Below, one piece after another: positions 1 to 5,401 of a stretch of DNA of 5,432 nt. Origin of the DNA: Bifidobacterium breve. GTDB taxonomy: Bacteria; Actinomycetota; Actinomycetes; Nanopelagicales; Nanopelagicaceae. The notes under the pieces were generated by a model, which was given only the letters and a program-made list of their open reading frames with translations, had not been told where the DNA came from and made no database searches. The stretch spans positions 1 to 5,432 of the forward strand of contig CAMBOZ010000078.1 of NCBI GenBank assembly GCA_945869505.1, in the 5' to 3' direction. Made by a program: the position numbers and the translations under genes. Every line of letters starts with the position of its first letter. Position 1 is the first letter of the stretch.

Positions 1-212
1 ATCACATCGCGATAGCCCTGAAAGCCACACCCAGAACATTCCACATCAGGTGGCCACGGCGATGGCAAGCAACACCCACCCGATGCGTACTTATCGTGAT
101 CAAAATCCTCACCGGGCATTCCCCATAACAACTCGCGCAGTAGCCCTCTCTGCTGGCATTCAGGACAAGTCAGCGTTCGCAGTTGCTTACGTCTTGGCGG
201 CTTTGGTTGCAT
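1..212 (-). CDS. Small zinc-ribbon protein, conserved hypothetical, 3' end cut by window edge
   Basis: An open frame runs on the minus strand from ATG at 212-210 to the left edge, with 70 codons visible and no stop. The protein begins MQPKPPRRKQLRTLTCPECQ. It has a C16-P-E-C19 knuckle near the start and a C59-S-G-C62 knuckle near the visible end, the usual four-cysteine layout of a zinc ribbon, with GGCC at residues 45-48 between them. This layout, together with a WGMP segment at 30-33, resembles a small uncharacterised family that I recall from Actinobacteria ('CPxC ... YGxPG ... GGC ... CxxCG'); the recollection is unverified. No clear Shine-Dalgarno sequence precedes the ATG. The frame stays open further upstream without a better start, so the exact start is uncertain. 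Function is unknown; a zinc-bound structural fold is the only safe inference. A plus-strand open frame at 50-238 is its antisense shadow. Confidence 0.72.
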   Translation of the reverse strand, partial: MQPKPPRRKQLRTLTCPECQQRGLLRELLWGMPGEDFDHDKYASGGCCLPSPWPPDVECSGCGFQGYRDV

Positions 213-234
213 ATCTAAACCATATTGATAGCCA

Positions 235-250
235 CTGACACTCCTGTCAG
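235..250. promoter_or_regulatory. Perfect 16-bp inverted repeat, candidate operator between divergent genes
   Basis: CTGACA, then four bases CTCC, then TGTCAG form a perfect 6-bp-arm palindrome inside the 72-bp gap between the minus-strand zinc-ribbon gene (start 212) and the plus-strand small gene (start 285). The size and the position upstream of two divergent starts suit a dimeric regulator's operator. The left arm also resembles a -35 element (TTGACA-like), but no -10 element is well spaced from it. A TACCCT hexamer at 261-266 is the best -10 candidate for the plus-strand gene. The arms are too short for a confident terminator and no T-run follows. It does not match the LexA box. Confidence 0.35.
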
Positions 251-284
251 CAATGCGTTGTACCCTGCACTTGGAGGTAAACAA

Positions 285-437
285 ATGGCAGAGATTAAAG
301 TCAGAGGCGCAGATGGCAAGCCAGTTCGCTATGCATCCCTCGATGGCCAAAACCTTAAGCTCCAATTTGAATACTACGCACGCCATGACAACGAAGGCGA
401 CTACGAAGTAATCCAAACATACATATCGTTAAATTAA
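285..437 (+). CDS. Small hypothetical protein, 50 aa
   Basis: The start is the ATG at 285, because GGAGGT at 273-278 sits 6 bases upstream, the strongest Shine-Dalgarno sequence in the window. The longer reading from 225 has no such signal and would overlap the palindrome. The product begins MAEIKVRGADGKPVRY and ends EVIQTYISLN. It is polar, with no signal peptide, membrane segment or cysteine, and its alternating hydrophobic pattern suggests a small beta-rich fold. I do not recognise a family. It converges on the nuclease-helicase gene, with only 2 bp between the two stop codons, so the two transcripts must run into each other or end inside the genes. It may be an ordinary flanking gene or an accessory to the cassette; the sequence does not decide. 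The good ribosome-binding site makes it likely to be a real gene. Confidence 0.65.
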   Translation: MAEIKVRGADGKPVRYASLDGQNLKLQFEYYARHDNEGDYEVIQTYISLN

Positions 438-439
438 CT

Positions 440-2314
440 TCACGAAATTTCGGCAAGAGCAATACTCTGCTCAAGAATTCTTGCCCCTGAAGCGAGTAAA
501 GCATTAAGAGTGTTATCCAATTCAGGAAGTGGTGGAACAAAAATAATCATGCCCTCTCGGCTCCTGGTTAACAAAACTCGGTAGCTGTTGAGTCTTAATT
601 GATGTGGGTCCTCTTGAGGAATACGAGTTCGCATTTTTCGGATCTCCCACTCGGAACCGTTCCAAAAGAAATCATTTCCCCAAGCAACTATTGCCATATC
701 CAGTTCGAGTCCTTGGCAACCAAACTCAGTTACAACTTCCTCAAGATTGCAACATGAGCCTTTCTCGCCTAGATTCTTGTTGTACCAATTGGCATTCTTT
801 ACGAGTTTAGTATCTTGGAATCCATTCTTTATACCGTATCTAGGTAGAACTTGATCTTTTGAAGATGCCAAAATGCCGAAACGTTTACTTGGTTCATCTT
901 TAAATCTTTCCGTCACATAATTTTTGGCTTCATCTAAATCACGAGTTACGAAAATAGGAAAGTTCTGTAACCAAATTTTCTGAGCCAGAGGTGAAGCTTG
1001 GCTCAAATTTCCACTTAGTAGATTCTGAACCCAGCTATCAAGATGCTCTGCTTGCTTAGATCTTAATGTCCGATTTAAATCCAATTCTTCATATTCTGTG
1101 ACAGACTTACCTGGAAATTCGTCTGCAAATCTTGGCGGGGCATAAACCTTCCAATCGCTCTTGGCATGAGTGGAGTTCAAAGCTTGAAACCATCCGCCGA
1201 TTCCAGCTTCCTCACCGGTATGAATTTCCTGACCATGGCCGATTAATCCTATTAAGGCTGCCCAACCTTCTATTTTCTCTCCAATGGAGATGAGCAATTC
1301 AGGCTCACTAAAATCTATACCTTTTTTAATGAGCATATGTGATGCATCCCAAGCTCTTTGGGCTTCGTCAAAAACAATAATATTTTGTTTTGGAACTTTT
1401 TTTGTTGTCCCATAGCTTTTTATGAATGCGTGAAGATCGCTAACAAAAGCCTTGCTCTGTAGTGCGTCACGTAAAACTTCTACCAGTGGCCCATTTCCAG
1501 ATAGAAATATTGCCTGTCGAGTTAAATCTGAATTCTCATATACAAACTGAAGTCCAACAAGTGTTTTACCTGCACCGGGCACACCTGATACAAAAGCTAG
1601 TGAACGTTCTGAATTGGCACTGGACCTAGCTGCTATTTCATTAAGTCTTTTGACAGCGTTTGCGACTCCATACGATTCAGCGCGCTTGATAGCTGGCAGC
1701 CTTTCATTGCTAAAAATCATTTTGGCAGCAGCGATTAATGTTGGCAAAGGTGCGTAGTCTCCCTTGATCCAAGTATCAAGATCAATGATTTTGTCACCCG
1801 CAAACGAATCCAATGTTGAGGCAATTTTGTCAGGCGAAATAATATTTACAACATCACGTTTTTCAGATTTCCCAAAAGTTTTTGTTGGGACTAGAAATGG
1901 AATAACCTCAATACCGTGACTTTCAGAGTGATATTCCGCCAAATCTCGTGCATATGCTGCAACTTGGTCCAGAGAAGATCTATTCAAGGTGGGGTCTTGC
2001 TTAAATTCCAGAACAAATATTTTTGAGGGCCCTAGGATAATCACGTCAGGGCGGCGGCCACCTTCAAGTGGTAACTCATATTCCAAGACAATGGACCACT
2101 CCAATGCATCTACTCTTGAAATAACAAGATCTCGGAAAGAATTTCTAAGAACCTCGATCTCCTCAATCCAAGCTTCCAACTGAGAATTGGCCGCATTAAA
2201 ACCAAGCAAATCAACCAAGTGATCTTGTAAGTGATTTTCAATCAAGCTGTTTGGACTACTTAAGAAACTACGAACACTGCCTGACCAACCATGTGTCTTA
2301 CGGTCCAATTCCAT
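440..2314 (-). CDS. PD-(D/E)XK nuclease fused to DUF2075/Schlafen-group-3 helicase (subtype with LIGLIGxGQEIH motif)
   Basis: A predicted nuclease-helicase of 624 residues from ATG 2314; a TTG at 2320 would add two residues. Numbering is from the ATG. The N-terminal domain (about 60-125) has the PD-(D/E)XK core: E78/E80, then RRPD with D90, then E103-F-K105-Q, followed by Q117-xxx-Y121, the RecB-type motif. The helicase domain follows: Walker A GVPGAGKT 244-251, the LSGNGPLVEVLRDAL segment at about 271-285, Walker B IIVFDEAQ 312-319 (D316, E317), LIGLIGHGQEIHTGEE at about 355-370, TEFGCQGLELD at about 529-539 and SYRVLLTRSREG at about 577-588. All catalytic residues expected for ATP hydrolysis and nuclease activity are present. 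The motif set is that of DUF2075 (PF09848) proteins, usually cytosolic and often found in defence regions. Two coding lines counted by hand (841-900, 1381-1440) have 37 and 33 % GC, poorer than lexA. The start has no Shine-Dalgarno sequence and may be leaderless. The defence role and the nucleic acid target are inference. Confidence 0.9.
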   Translation of the reverse strand: MELDRKTHGWSGSVRSFLSSPNSLIENHLQDHLVDLLGFNAANSQLEAWIEEIEVLRNSFRDLVISRVDALEWSIVLEYELPLEGGRRPDVIILGPSKIFVLEFKQDPTLNRSSLDQVAAYARDLAEYHSESHGIEVIPFLVPTKTFGKSEKRDVVNIISPDKIASTLDSFAGDKIIDLDTWIKGDYAPLPTLIAAAKMIFSNERLPAIKRAESYGVANAVKRLNEIAARSSANSERSLAFVSGVPGAGKTLVGLQFVYENSDLTRQAIFLSGNGPLVEVLRDALQSKAFVSDLHAFIKSYGTTKKVPKQNIIVFDEAQRAWDASHMLIKKGIDFSEPELLISIGEKIEGWAALIGLIGHGQEIHTGEEAGIGGWFQALNSTHAKSDWKVYAPPRFADEFPGKSVTEYEELDLNRTLRSKQAEHLDSWVQNLLSGNLSQASPLAQKIWLQNFPIFVTRDLDEAKNYVTERFKDEPSKRFGILASSKDQVLPRYGIKNGFQDTKLVKNANWYNKNLGEKGSCCNLEEVVTEFGCQGLELDMAIVAWGNDFFWNGSEWEIRKMRTRIPQEDPHQLRLNSYRVLLTRSREGMIIFVPPLPELDNTLNALLASGARILEQSIALAEIS

Positions 2315-2403
2315 GTTCAAAGCTAATCAGGAATATGTGACAGAAGGCTGCAATTACAGCGCCAATATGGTCCAATCTCGCAAGATGGCAATAGCCTTTA
2401 CTC
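2315..2403. promoter_or_regulatory. Divergent promoter region, probably leaderless on both sides
   Basis: These 89 bases separate the starts of the two nuclease-helicase genes and must hold both promoters. Going right, TAGCCT at 2392-2397 ends 6 bases before ATG 2404. Going left, TAGCTT (complement of 2320-2325) ends 5 bases before ATG 2314. Both fit TAnnnT -10 hexamers whose transcription starts would fall at or next to the start codon, as in leaderless actinobacterial messages. Neither start has a Shine-Dalgarno sequence, which agrees. Good -35 elements are not visible. No LexA box lies here. A weak GCTG-N6-CAGC dyad (2347-2360) is too short to rely on. Confidence 0.45.
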
Positions 2404-4260
2404 ATGCTTGCCTACCTAGCCACCAAGGCAGATTTTCTCAAGGATGCCCCGTCCATCCAGGATGTTGTAGCAGCTGAGGTTAAGAGGAAGCTCAACCTTT
2501 CAGTTGGCAAAGCCGAGTACATGGCTTGGCAGAATTCTCTTGGAAATGCCATGTTCCATGCTCTCAACACCGCTGAAATTCCAGATGATGCGGGTGTTGC
2601 CATTGAGTATCGCTTAAACGGACGTCGGTTTCGAATCGATTTCATGGTTTCTGGTGAAACAGCAGAAGGCAAAGAATCTCTGGTAATCATCGAATTGAAA
2701 CAGTGGAGTGATATTCAGTTTTCGGATCTATCAGAACACGTCAGAACATTCGTGGGCGGTGCAATCCGAGACGAACGCCATCCTTCTTATCAAGCATGGA
2801 GCTATCTGAGCCATTTCACCTCTTATAACGAGTATGTGTATCAGAATGAAATGGATTTAACAGCATGCGCGTACCTTCATAATTGCAAAGATTCTTCGGT
2901 AATAAGTAATTCAAGATATGAGAACGAATTACGCAAAGCACCTGTTTTTCTAAGTGGTGAGATAGCGCAGCTTAGAAATTTCATTACGCAAAAGATTGAG
3001 GTTGGGTCTGGTACCTCACTCTTGCAACGAATTGATGATTCGCCGATTAGGCCTTCGCAACAGCTGGCTGATGCGGTCGGGTCAATGCTTAAAGGAAATG
3101 ATGAGTTTGTGCTTCTAGATGAACAGAAGACAGTGCTTGAAACAATCATTCACGCGGCGCAATCTTCACAAATAGGAGGCAAAGAAGTAATTATCGTTTC
3201 TGGTGGGCCAGGTACCGGAAAATCAGTTATTTCAATTAATGCTATTTCAAGACTTACGGGCTCTCGCCTTAATGCTAAATATGTAACTGCAAACGCTGCG
3301 CCGCGCGATGTTTATCAAGCAAAGCTGAAGAAGTTGATTAAGGGTGACGCATTTAAACATTTATTTAGCAGTTCTGGTGTTTTCCATGCAGCCGAGCCGG
3401 ATTCATTCGATGTTCTTGTCGTTGATGAAGCCCATAGATTGCGCATGAAATCAGGCATTTTTAAGAATAAAGGCGAAAATCAAGTTAAAGAAATCATCAA
3501 TTCTTCTCGCACTTCTGTTTTCTTTATCGATGAAGCTCAGAAAGTTACTTGGTCTGATGTTGGCGAAATCGCAATGATTGAAGACTATGCCCGATCAATT
3601 GGAGCAAATGTTCGGCGGATGGAATTGCAGTCACAATTCCGATGCAGTGGATCAGACGACTACATGGCTTGGTTGGATGACATCTTGGGTGTGCGCCCGA
3701 ACGCTGATAATTATTTCTCGCCCACGCGATTTGATTTTCAGATAATTGATTCTGCGACAGAGCTGCACGATTTGATTCGCGATCGGAACCAGTCAAATAA
3801 TAAATCGCGAGTAGTGGCTGGATATTGCTGGAACTGGATTAGCAAAACCAAACCGGAGCTTTTCGACATTGAGATTCCAACAGATGGATATCGGGCAAAG
3901 TGGAATTTAGCTTCTGATGGCAATGAATGGATTATGAATCCTAAGTCAGTTGAAGAAGTTGGATGTATTCACACCTGCCAAGGGTTAGAAGTTGATTATG
4001 TTGGTGTGATTATTGGGCCTGACTTGCGAGTCATTGATGGTCATTTGATGACCGATCCAAGTGCACGAGCAAAGACGGATAAGTCGCTGGCTGGATATAA
4101 GAAGTCATTGAAAGAAGATGCAATAAATGCAGAGCTAAAGGCCGATGAGATTATTAGAAATACTTACCGAACCCTTATGAGCCGAGGAATGAAGGGCTGC
4201 TACGTGCACTTCACTGACTCGGCTACAGCTGAATACTTCAAAGATCATTTACCAAAGTAG
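2404..4260 (+). CDS. PD-(D/E)XK nuclease fused to DUF2075/Schlafen-group-3 helicase (second subtype)
   Basis: A predicted 618-residue nuclease-helicase. The N-terminal domain (about 60-140) carries E68, RRFRIDF with D79, then IIE97-L-K99-Q, and Q130-xxx-Y134 in a following helix: a complete PD-(D/E)XK core with the RecB-type QxxxY motif. The helicase part has Walker A GGPGTGKS 267-274, Walker B VLVVDEAH 337-344 (D341, E342), a second acidic motif FFIDEAQ 373-379, LQSQFRCSGSDDYMAW 408-423 with likely arginine finger R413, GCIHTCQGLEVDYVGVIIG 520-538, and TYRTLMSRGMKGCYVHF 587-603. This is a DUF2075 (PF09848) protein, but of a different subtype from its divergent neighbour: the spacing and sequence between motifs do not match, so it is not a recent copy. 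The ATG has no Shine-Dalgarno sequence and sits 6 bases after a -10-like TAGCCT, suggesting leaderless expression. The mazG-like gene follows after 9 bp, so the two probably share a transcript. The nucleic acid substrate is not evident. Confidence 0.9.
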   Translation: MLAYLATKADFLKDAPSIQDVVAAEVKRKLNLSVGKAEYMAWQNSLGNAMFHALNTAEIPDDAGVAIEYRLNGRRFRIDFMVSGETAEGKESLVIIELKQWSDIQFSDLSEHVRTFVGGAIRDERHPSYQAWSYLSHFTSYNEYVYQNEMDLTACAYLHNCKDSSVISNSRYENELRKAPVFLSGEIAQLRNFITQKIEVGSGTSLLQRIDDSPIRPSQQLADAVGSMLKGNDEFVLLDEQKTVLETIIHAAQSSQIGGKEVIIVSGGPGTGKSVISINAISRLTGSRLNAKYVTANAAPRDVYQAKLKKLIKGDAFKHLFSSSGVFHAAEPDSFDVLVVDEAHRLRMKSGIFKNKGENQVKEIINSSRTSVFFIDEAQKVTWSDVGEIAMIEDYARSIGANVRRMELQSQFRCSGSDDYMAWLDDILGVRPNADNYFSPTRFDFQIIDSATELHDLIRDRNQSNNKSRVVAGYCWNWISKTKPELFDIEIPTDGYRAKWNLASDGNEWIMNPKSVEEVGCIHTCQGLEVDYVGVIIGPDLRVIDGHLMTDPSARAKTDKSLAGYKKSLKEDAINAELKADEIIRNTYRTLMSRGMKGCYVHFTDSATAEYFKDHLPK

Positions 4261-4269
4261 AGTGAGGTT

Positions 4270-4584
4270 ATGAACCAGAGCGAATTTGCTGATTTAACAG
4301 CACGAATCAGGGCTTTTGCTGATGCCAGAAATTGGGAGAAGTTTCATACCCCTAAGAATCTTTCGATGGCTGTTGCTGGCGAAGCAGGGGAGTTAGTGGC
4401 TGAATTCCAATGGCTCACTTCTGAAGAGAGCACCCTAGCTTCACTTTCGCCTGAGCAGTTGCAAGCAATCAAATTGGAAATAGCCGATGTGCAGATTTAC
4501 CTTCTACGTTTAGCGGATGTTCTCAATCTAGATATCCCAACAGCGGTCATTGAAAAAATGGAGATCAACGAAAGCCGTTTTTAG
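4270..4584 (+). CDS. MazG-like nucleotide pyrophosphohydrolase, short C-terminus
   Basis: A 104-residue all-alpha MazG-superfamily protein of the small dCTPase/RS21-C6-like kind, which hydrolyse (d)NTPs to monophosphate and pyrophosphate. The metal-binding pattern is intact: E38-A-G-E41 in the GEAGELVAEFQW helix and E70-I-A-D73 in the LEIADVQIYLLRLADV helix. W22 and F25-H26-T-P-K-N-L ahead of the first motif are typical of the substrate-pocket region in this branch. The chain stops at EKMEINESRF, where relatives, as I recall them, go on with a conserved 'YPxEKxxG'-like tail, so it seems short by roughly ten or more residues. The start follows GTGAGG (4262-4267), only 2 bases from the ATG, and the upstream nuclease-helicase stop is 9 bp away, so translational coupling is likely. 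The stop codon abuts the lexA stop directly. The actual nucleotide substrate cannot be read from the sequence. Its pairing with a DUF2075 gene suggests control of nucleotides in defence. Confidence 0.88.
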   Translation: MNQSEFADLTARIRAFADARNWEKFHTPKNLSMAVAGEAGELVAEFQWLTSEESTLASLSPEQLQAIKLEIADVQIYLLRLADVLNLDIPTAVIEKMEINESRF

Positions 4585-5256
4585 TTACCTAACACTCCGC
4601 ATCACAGCTGTTACCTTGCCCAGGATCTCGCAATTGTTTCCATCGATGGGTGCGAAGTTGTCATTGGCAGGTAGTAGCCAGATCTGGCCGTTCTTGCGTG
4701 AGAATGTTTTTACGGTTGCTTCGCCATCGATCATGGCAGCGACGATTTCGCCATTGTTGCAATCCTTTTGAGAGCGGATTACTACATAGTCTCCGTCGCA
4801 GATTGCAGCATCGATCATTGATTCTCCGACAACGCGAAGCATGAAGAGCTCACCGCTACCAACTAGTGACTCAGGTAGTGGGAAAGTCTCTTCGATCTCT
4901 TGTTCAGCGGTGATTGGACCACCGGCTGCGATACGACCTACAAGAGGGATGTATTTGGTCTTATCTACCGAGGTCGAATTCTCTGCAGTCTTTTCTTCTG
5001 GCATCAGGACCTCGATGGCGCGGCCACGGGTGGCATCGCGGCGGATGAAGCCTTTTTTCTCAAGGGACTCAAGCTGGTAGGAAACACTGGCTGTTGAGGT
5101 TAGCCCGGCAGCAACGCCTAGTTCGCGCATCGTTGGGGGATAGCCCTGGGTGTCTACGGCTGTCTTGATCGCTTCGAGGATCTTGAGCTGGCGCCCGGTT
5201 AGGCCGTGAGGGCCTGGGGTATCTGGAAGCTCGGAAACATTGGATTTTTCGCTCAT
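4585..5256 (-). CDS. lexA: LexA repressor, SOS-response regulator
   Basis: The full 223-residue SOS repressor, which self-cleaves when RecA-ssDNA filaments form. The N-terminal winged helix-turn-helix spans about 17-82 ([12 protein letters not shown], then [20 protein letters not shown] with the recognition helix, then the wing near [15 protein letters not shown]). A linker leads to the S24-type peptidase domain. The cleavage site is A111-G112 in GRIAAGGP, the catalytic serine is S146 in VGESM, and the lysine is K183 in ATVKTF. All are present, so the protein should be functional. The start at 5256 is preferred because TACTCT on this strand (5268-5263) ends 6 bases upstream, as expected for a leaderless message, and no Shine-Dalgarno sequence exists. 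Two LexA boxes lie just upstream, giving autoregulation. The coding lines 5041-5100 and 5161-5220 have 50 and 63 % GC, above the cassette. Confidence 0.98.
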   Translation of the reverse strand: MSEKSNVSELPDTPGPHGLTGRQLKILEAIKTAVDTQGYPPTMRELGVAAGLTSTASVSYQLESLEKKGFIRRDATRGRAIEVLMPEEKTAENSTSVDKTKYIPLVGRIAAGGPITAEQEIEETFPLPESLVGSGELFMLRVVGESMIDAAICDGDYVVIRSQKDCNNGEIVAAMIDGEATVKTFSRKNGQIWLLPANDNFAPIDGNNCEILGKVTAVMRSVR

Positions 5257-5262
5257 GGGTTA

Positions 5263-5268
5263 AGAGTA
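5263..5268 (-). promoter_or_regulatory. Candidate lexA -10 element (TACTCT)
   Basis: Read on the minus strand, TACTCT fits TAnnnT and ends 6 bases before the lexA ATG, so transcription would begin at the start codon. TTCGAC, 18 bases further upstream and inside the second LexA box, is a possible -35. The first LexA box overlaps this hexamer by two bases, so bound LexA would block polymerase. Confidence 0.5.
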
Positions 5269-5282
5269 GAACATATTTTCGA
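5267..5282. promoter_or_regulatory. LexA box 1 (lexA-proximal, imperfect)
   Basis: TAGAACATATTTTCGA matches the actinobacterial SOS box TCGAAC-N4-GTTCGA at 10 of 12 defined positions. It overlaps the probable lexA -10 and lies 10 bases upstream of the lexA start codon, consistent with autorepression. The mismatches suggest weaker binding than box 2. Confidence 0.7.
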
Positions 5283-5287
5283 TAATG

Positions 5288-5303
5288 TCGAACATTTGTT
5301 CGC
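5288..5303. promoter_or_regulatory. LexA box 2 (near-perfect)
   Basis: TCGAACATTTGTTCGC matches TCGAAC-N4-GTTCGA at 11 of 12 defined positions. Its centre is 21 bp from that of box 1, two helical turns, so both dimers would sit on the same face of the DNA. It covers the probable lexA -35 region. Confidence 0.88.
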
Positions 5304-5317
5304 TTTCGGGTTGCTTT

Positions 5318-5346
5318 TTGTCAGTGGTGGGGTGTTTACTATGACA
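5318..5346 (+). promoter_or_regulatory. Candidate promoter of the rightward SOS gene
   Basis: TTGTCA at 5318-5323 and TATGAC at 5340-5345, with 16 bases between, are the best -35/-10 pair read to the right. TACTAT at 5337-5342 is an alternative -10. Either would put the transcription start close to or inside LexA box 3, a classic repression position. The exact hexamers are uncertain. Confidence 0.4.
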
Positions 5347-5349
5347 TAT

Positions 5350-5365
5350 ACGAACAAGTGTTCGA
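5350..5365. promoter_or_regulatory. LexA box 3, controlling the rightward gene
   Basis: ACGAACAAGTGTTCGA matches TCGAAC-N4-GTTCGA at 11 of 12 defined positions; the inner CGAAC-AAGT-GTTCG is a perfect palindrome. It ends 36 bases before the ATG at 5402 and just downstream of the candidate -10, so the divergent gene should be repressed by LexA and induced by DNA damage. Confidence 0.87.
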
Positions 5366-5401
5366 ATAAAGGCAGTACCTACAAATTGAAGGAGAAAGAC
5401 C

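Noticed and set aside
50..238. Plus-strand open frame of 62 codons
   Set aside because: It lies antisense to the zinc-ribbon gene, has no ribosome-binding site, and its protein shows no recognisable features.
225..284. Upstream ATG at 225 as start of the small gene
   Set aside because: No Shine-Dalgarno sequence precedes it, it would cross the palindrome, and the ATG at 285 has a near-ideal site 6 bases upstream.
2315..2320. TTG start at 2320 for the minus-strand nuclease-helicase
   Set aside because: It adds only two residues, overlaps the likely -10 hexamer, and has no ribosome-binding site; the ATG at 2314 is the simpler choice.
2302..2376. Direct repeat GGTCCAAT at 2302-2309 and 2369-2376 flanking the divergent starts
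   Set aside because: An 8-base repeat in a stretch this size arises by chance fairly often, and the first copy lies inside coding sequence.
2315..2403. LexA control of the nuclease-helicase pair
   Set aside because: No sequence resembling TCGAAC-N4-GTTCGA occurs in the shared promoter region.
4575..4640. Terminator between the convergent mazG-like gene and lexA
   Set aside because: There is no intergenic space and no stem-loop with a T-run could be seen on either strand; the same holds for the junction at 437-440.
4550..5097. Several plus-strand open frames (4550-4771, 4650-4844, 4841-5080, 4900-5097)
   Set aside because: All lie opposite lexA, whose catalytic and DNA-binding motifs are complete; their products are compositional shadows.
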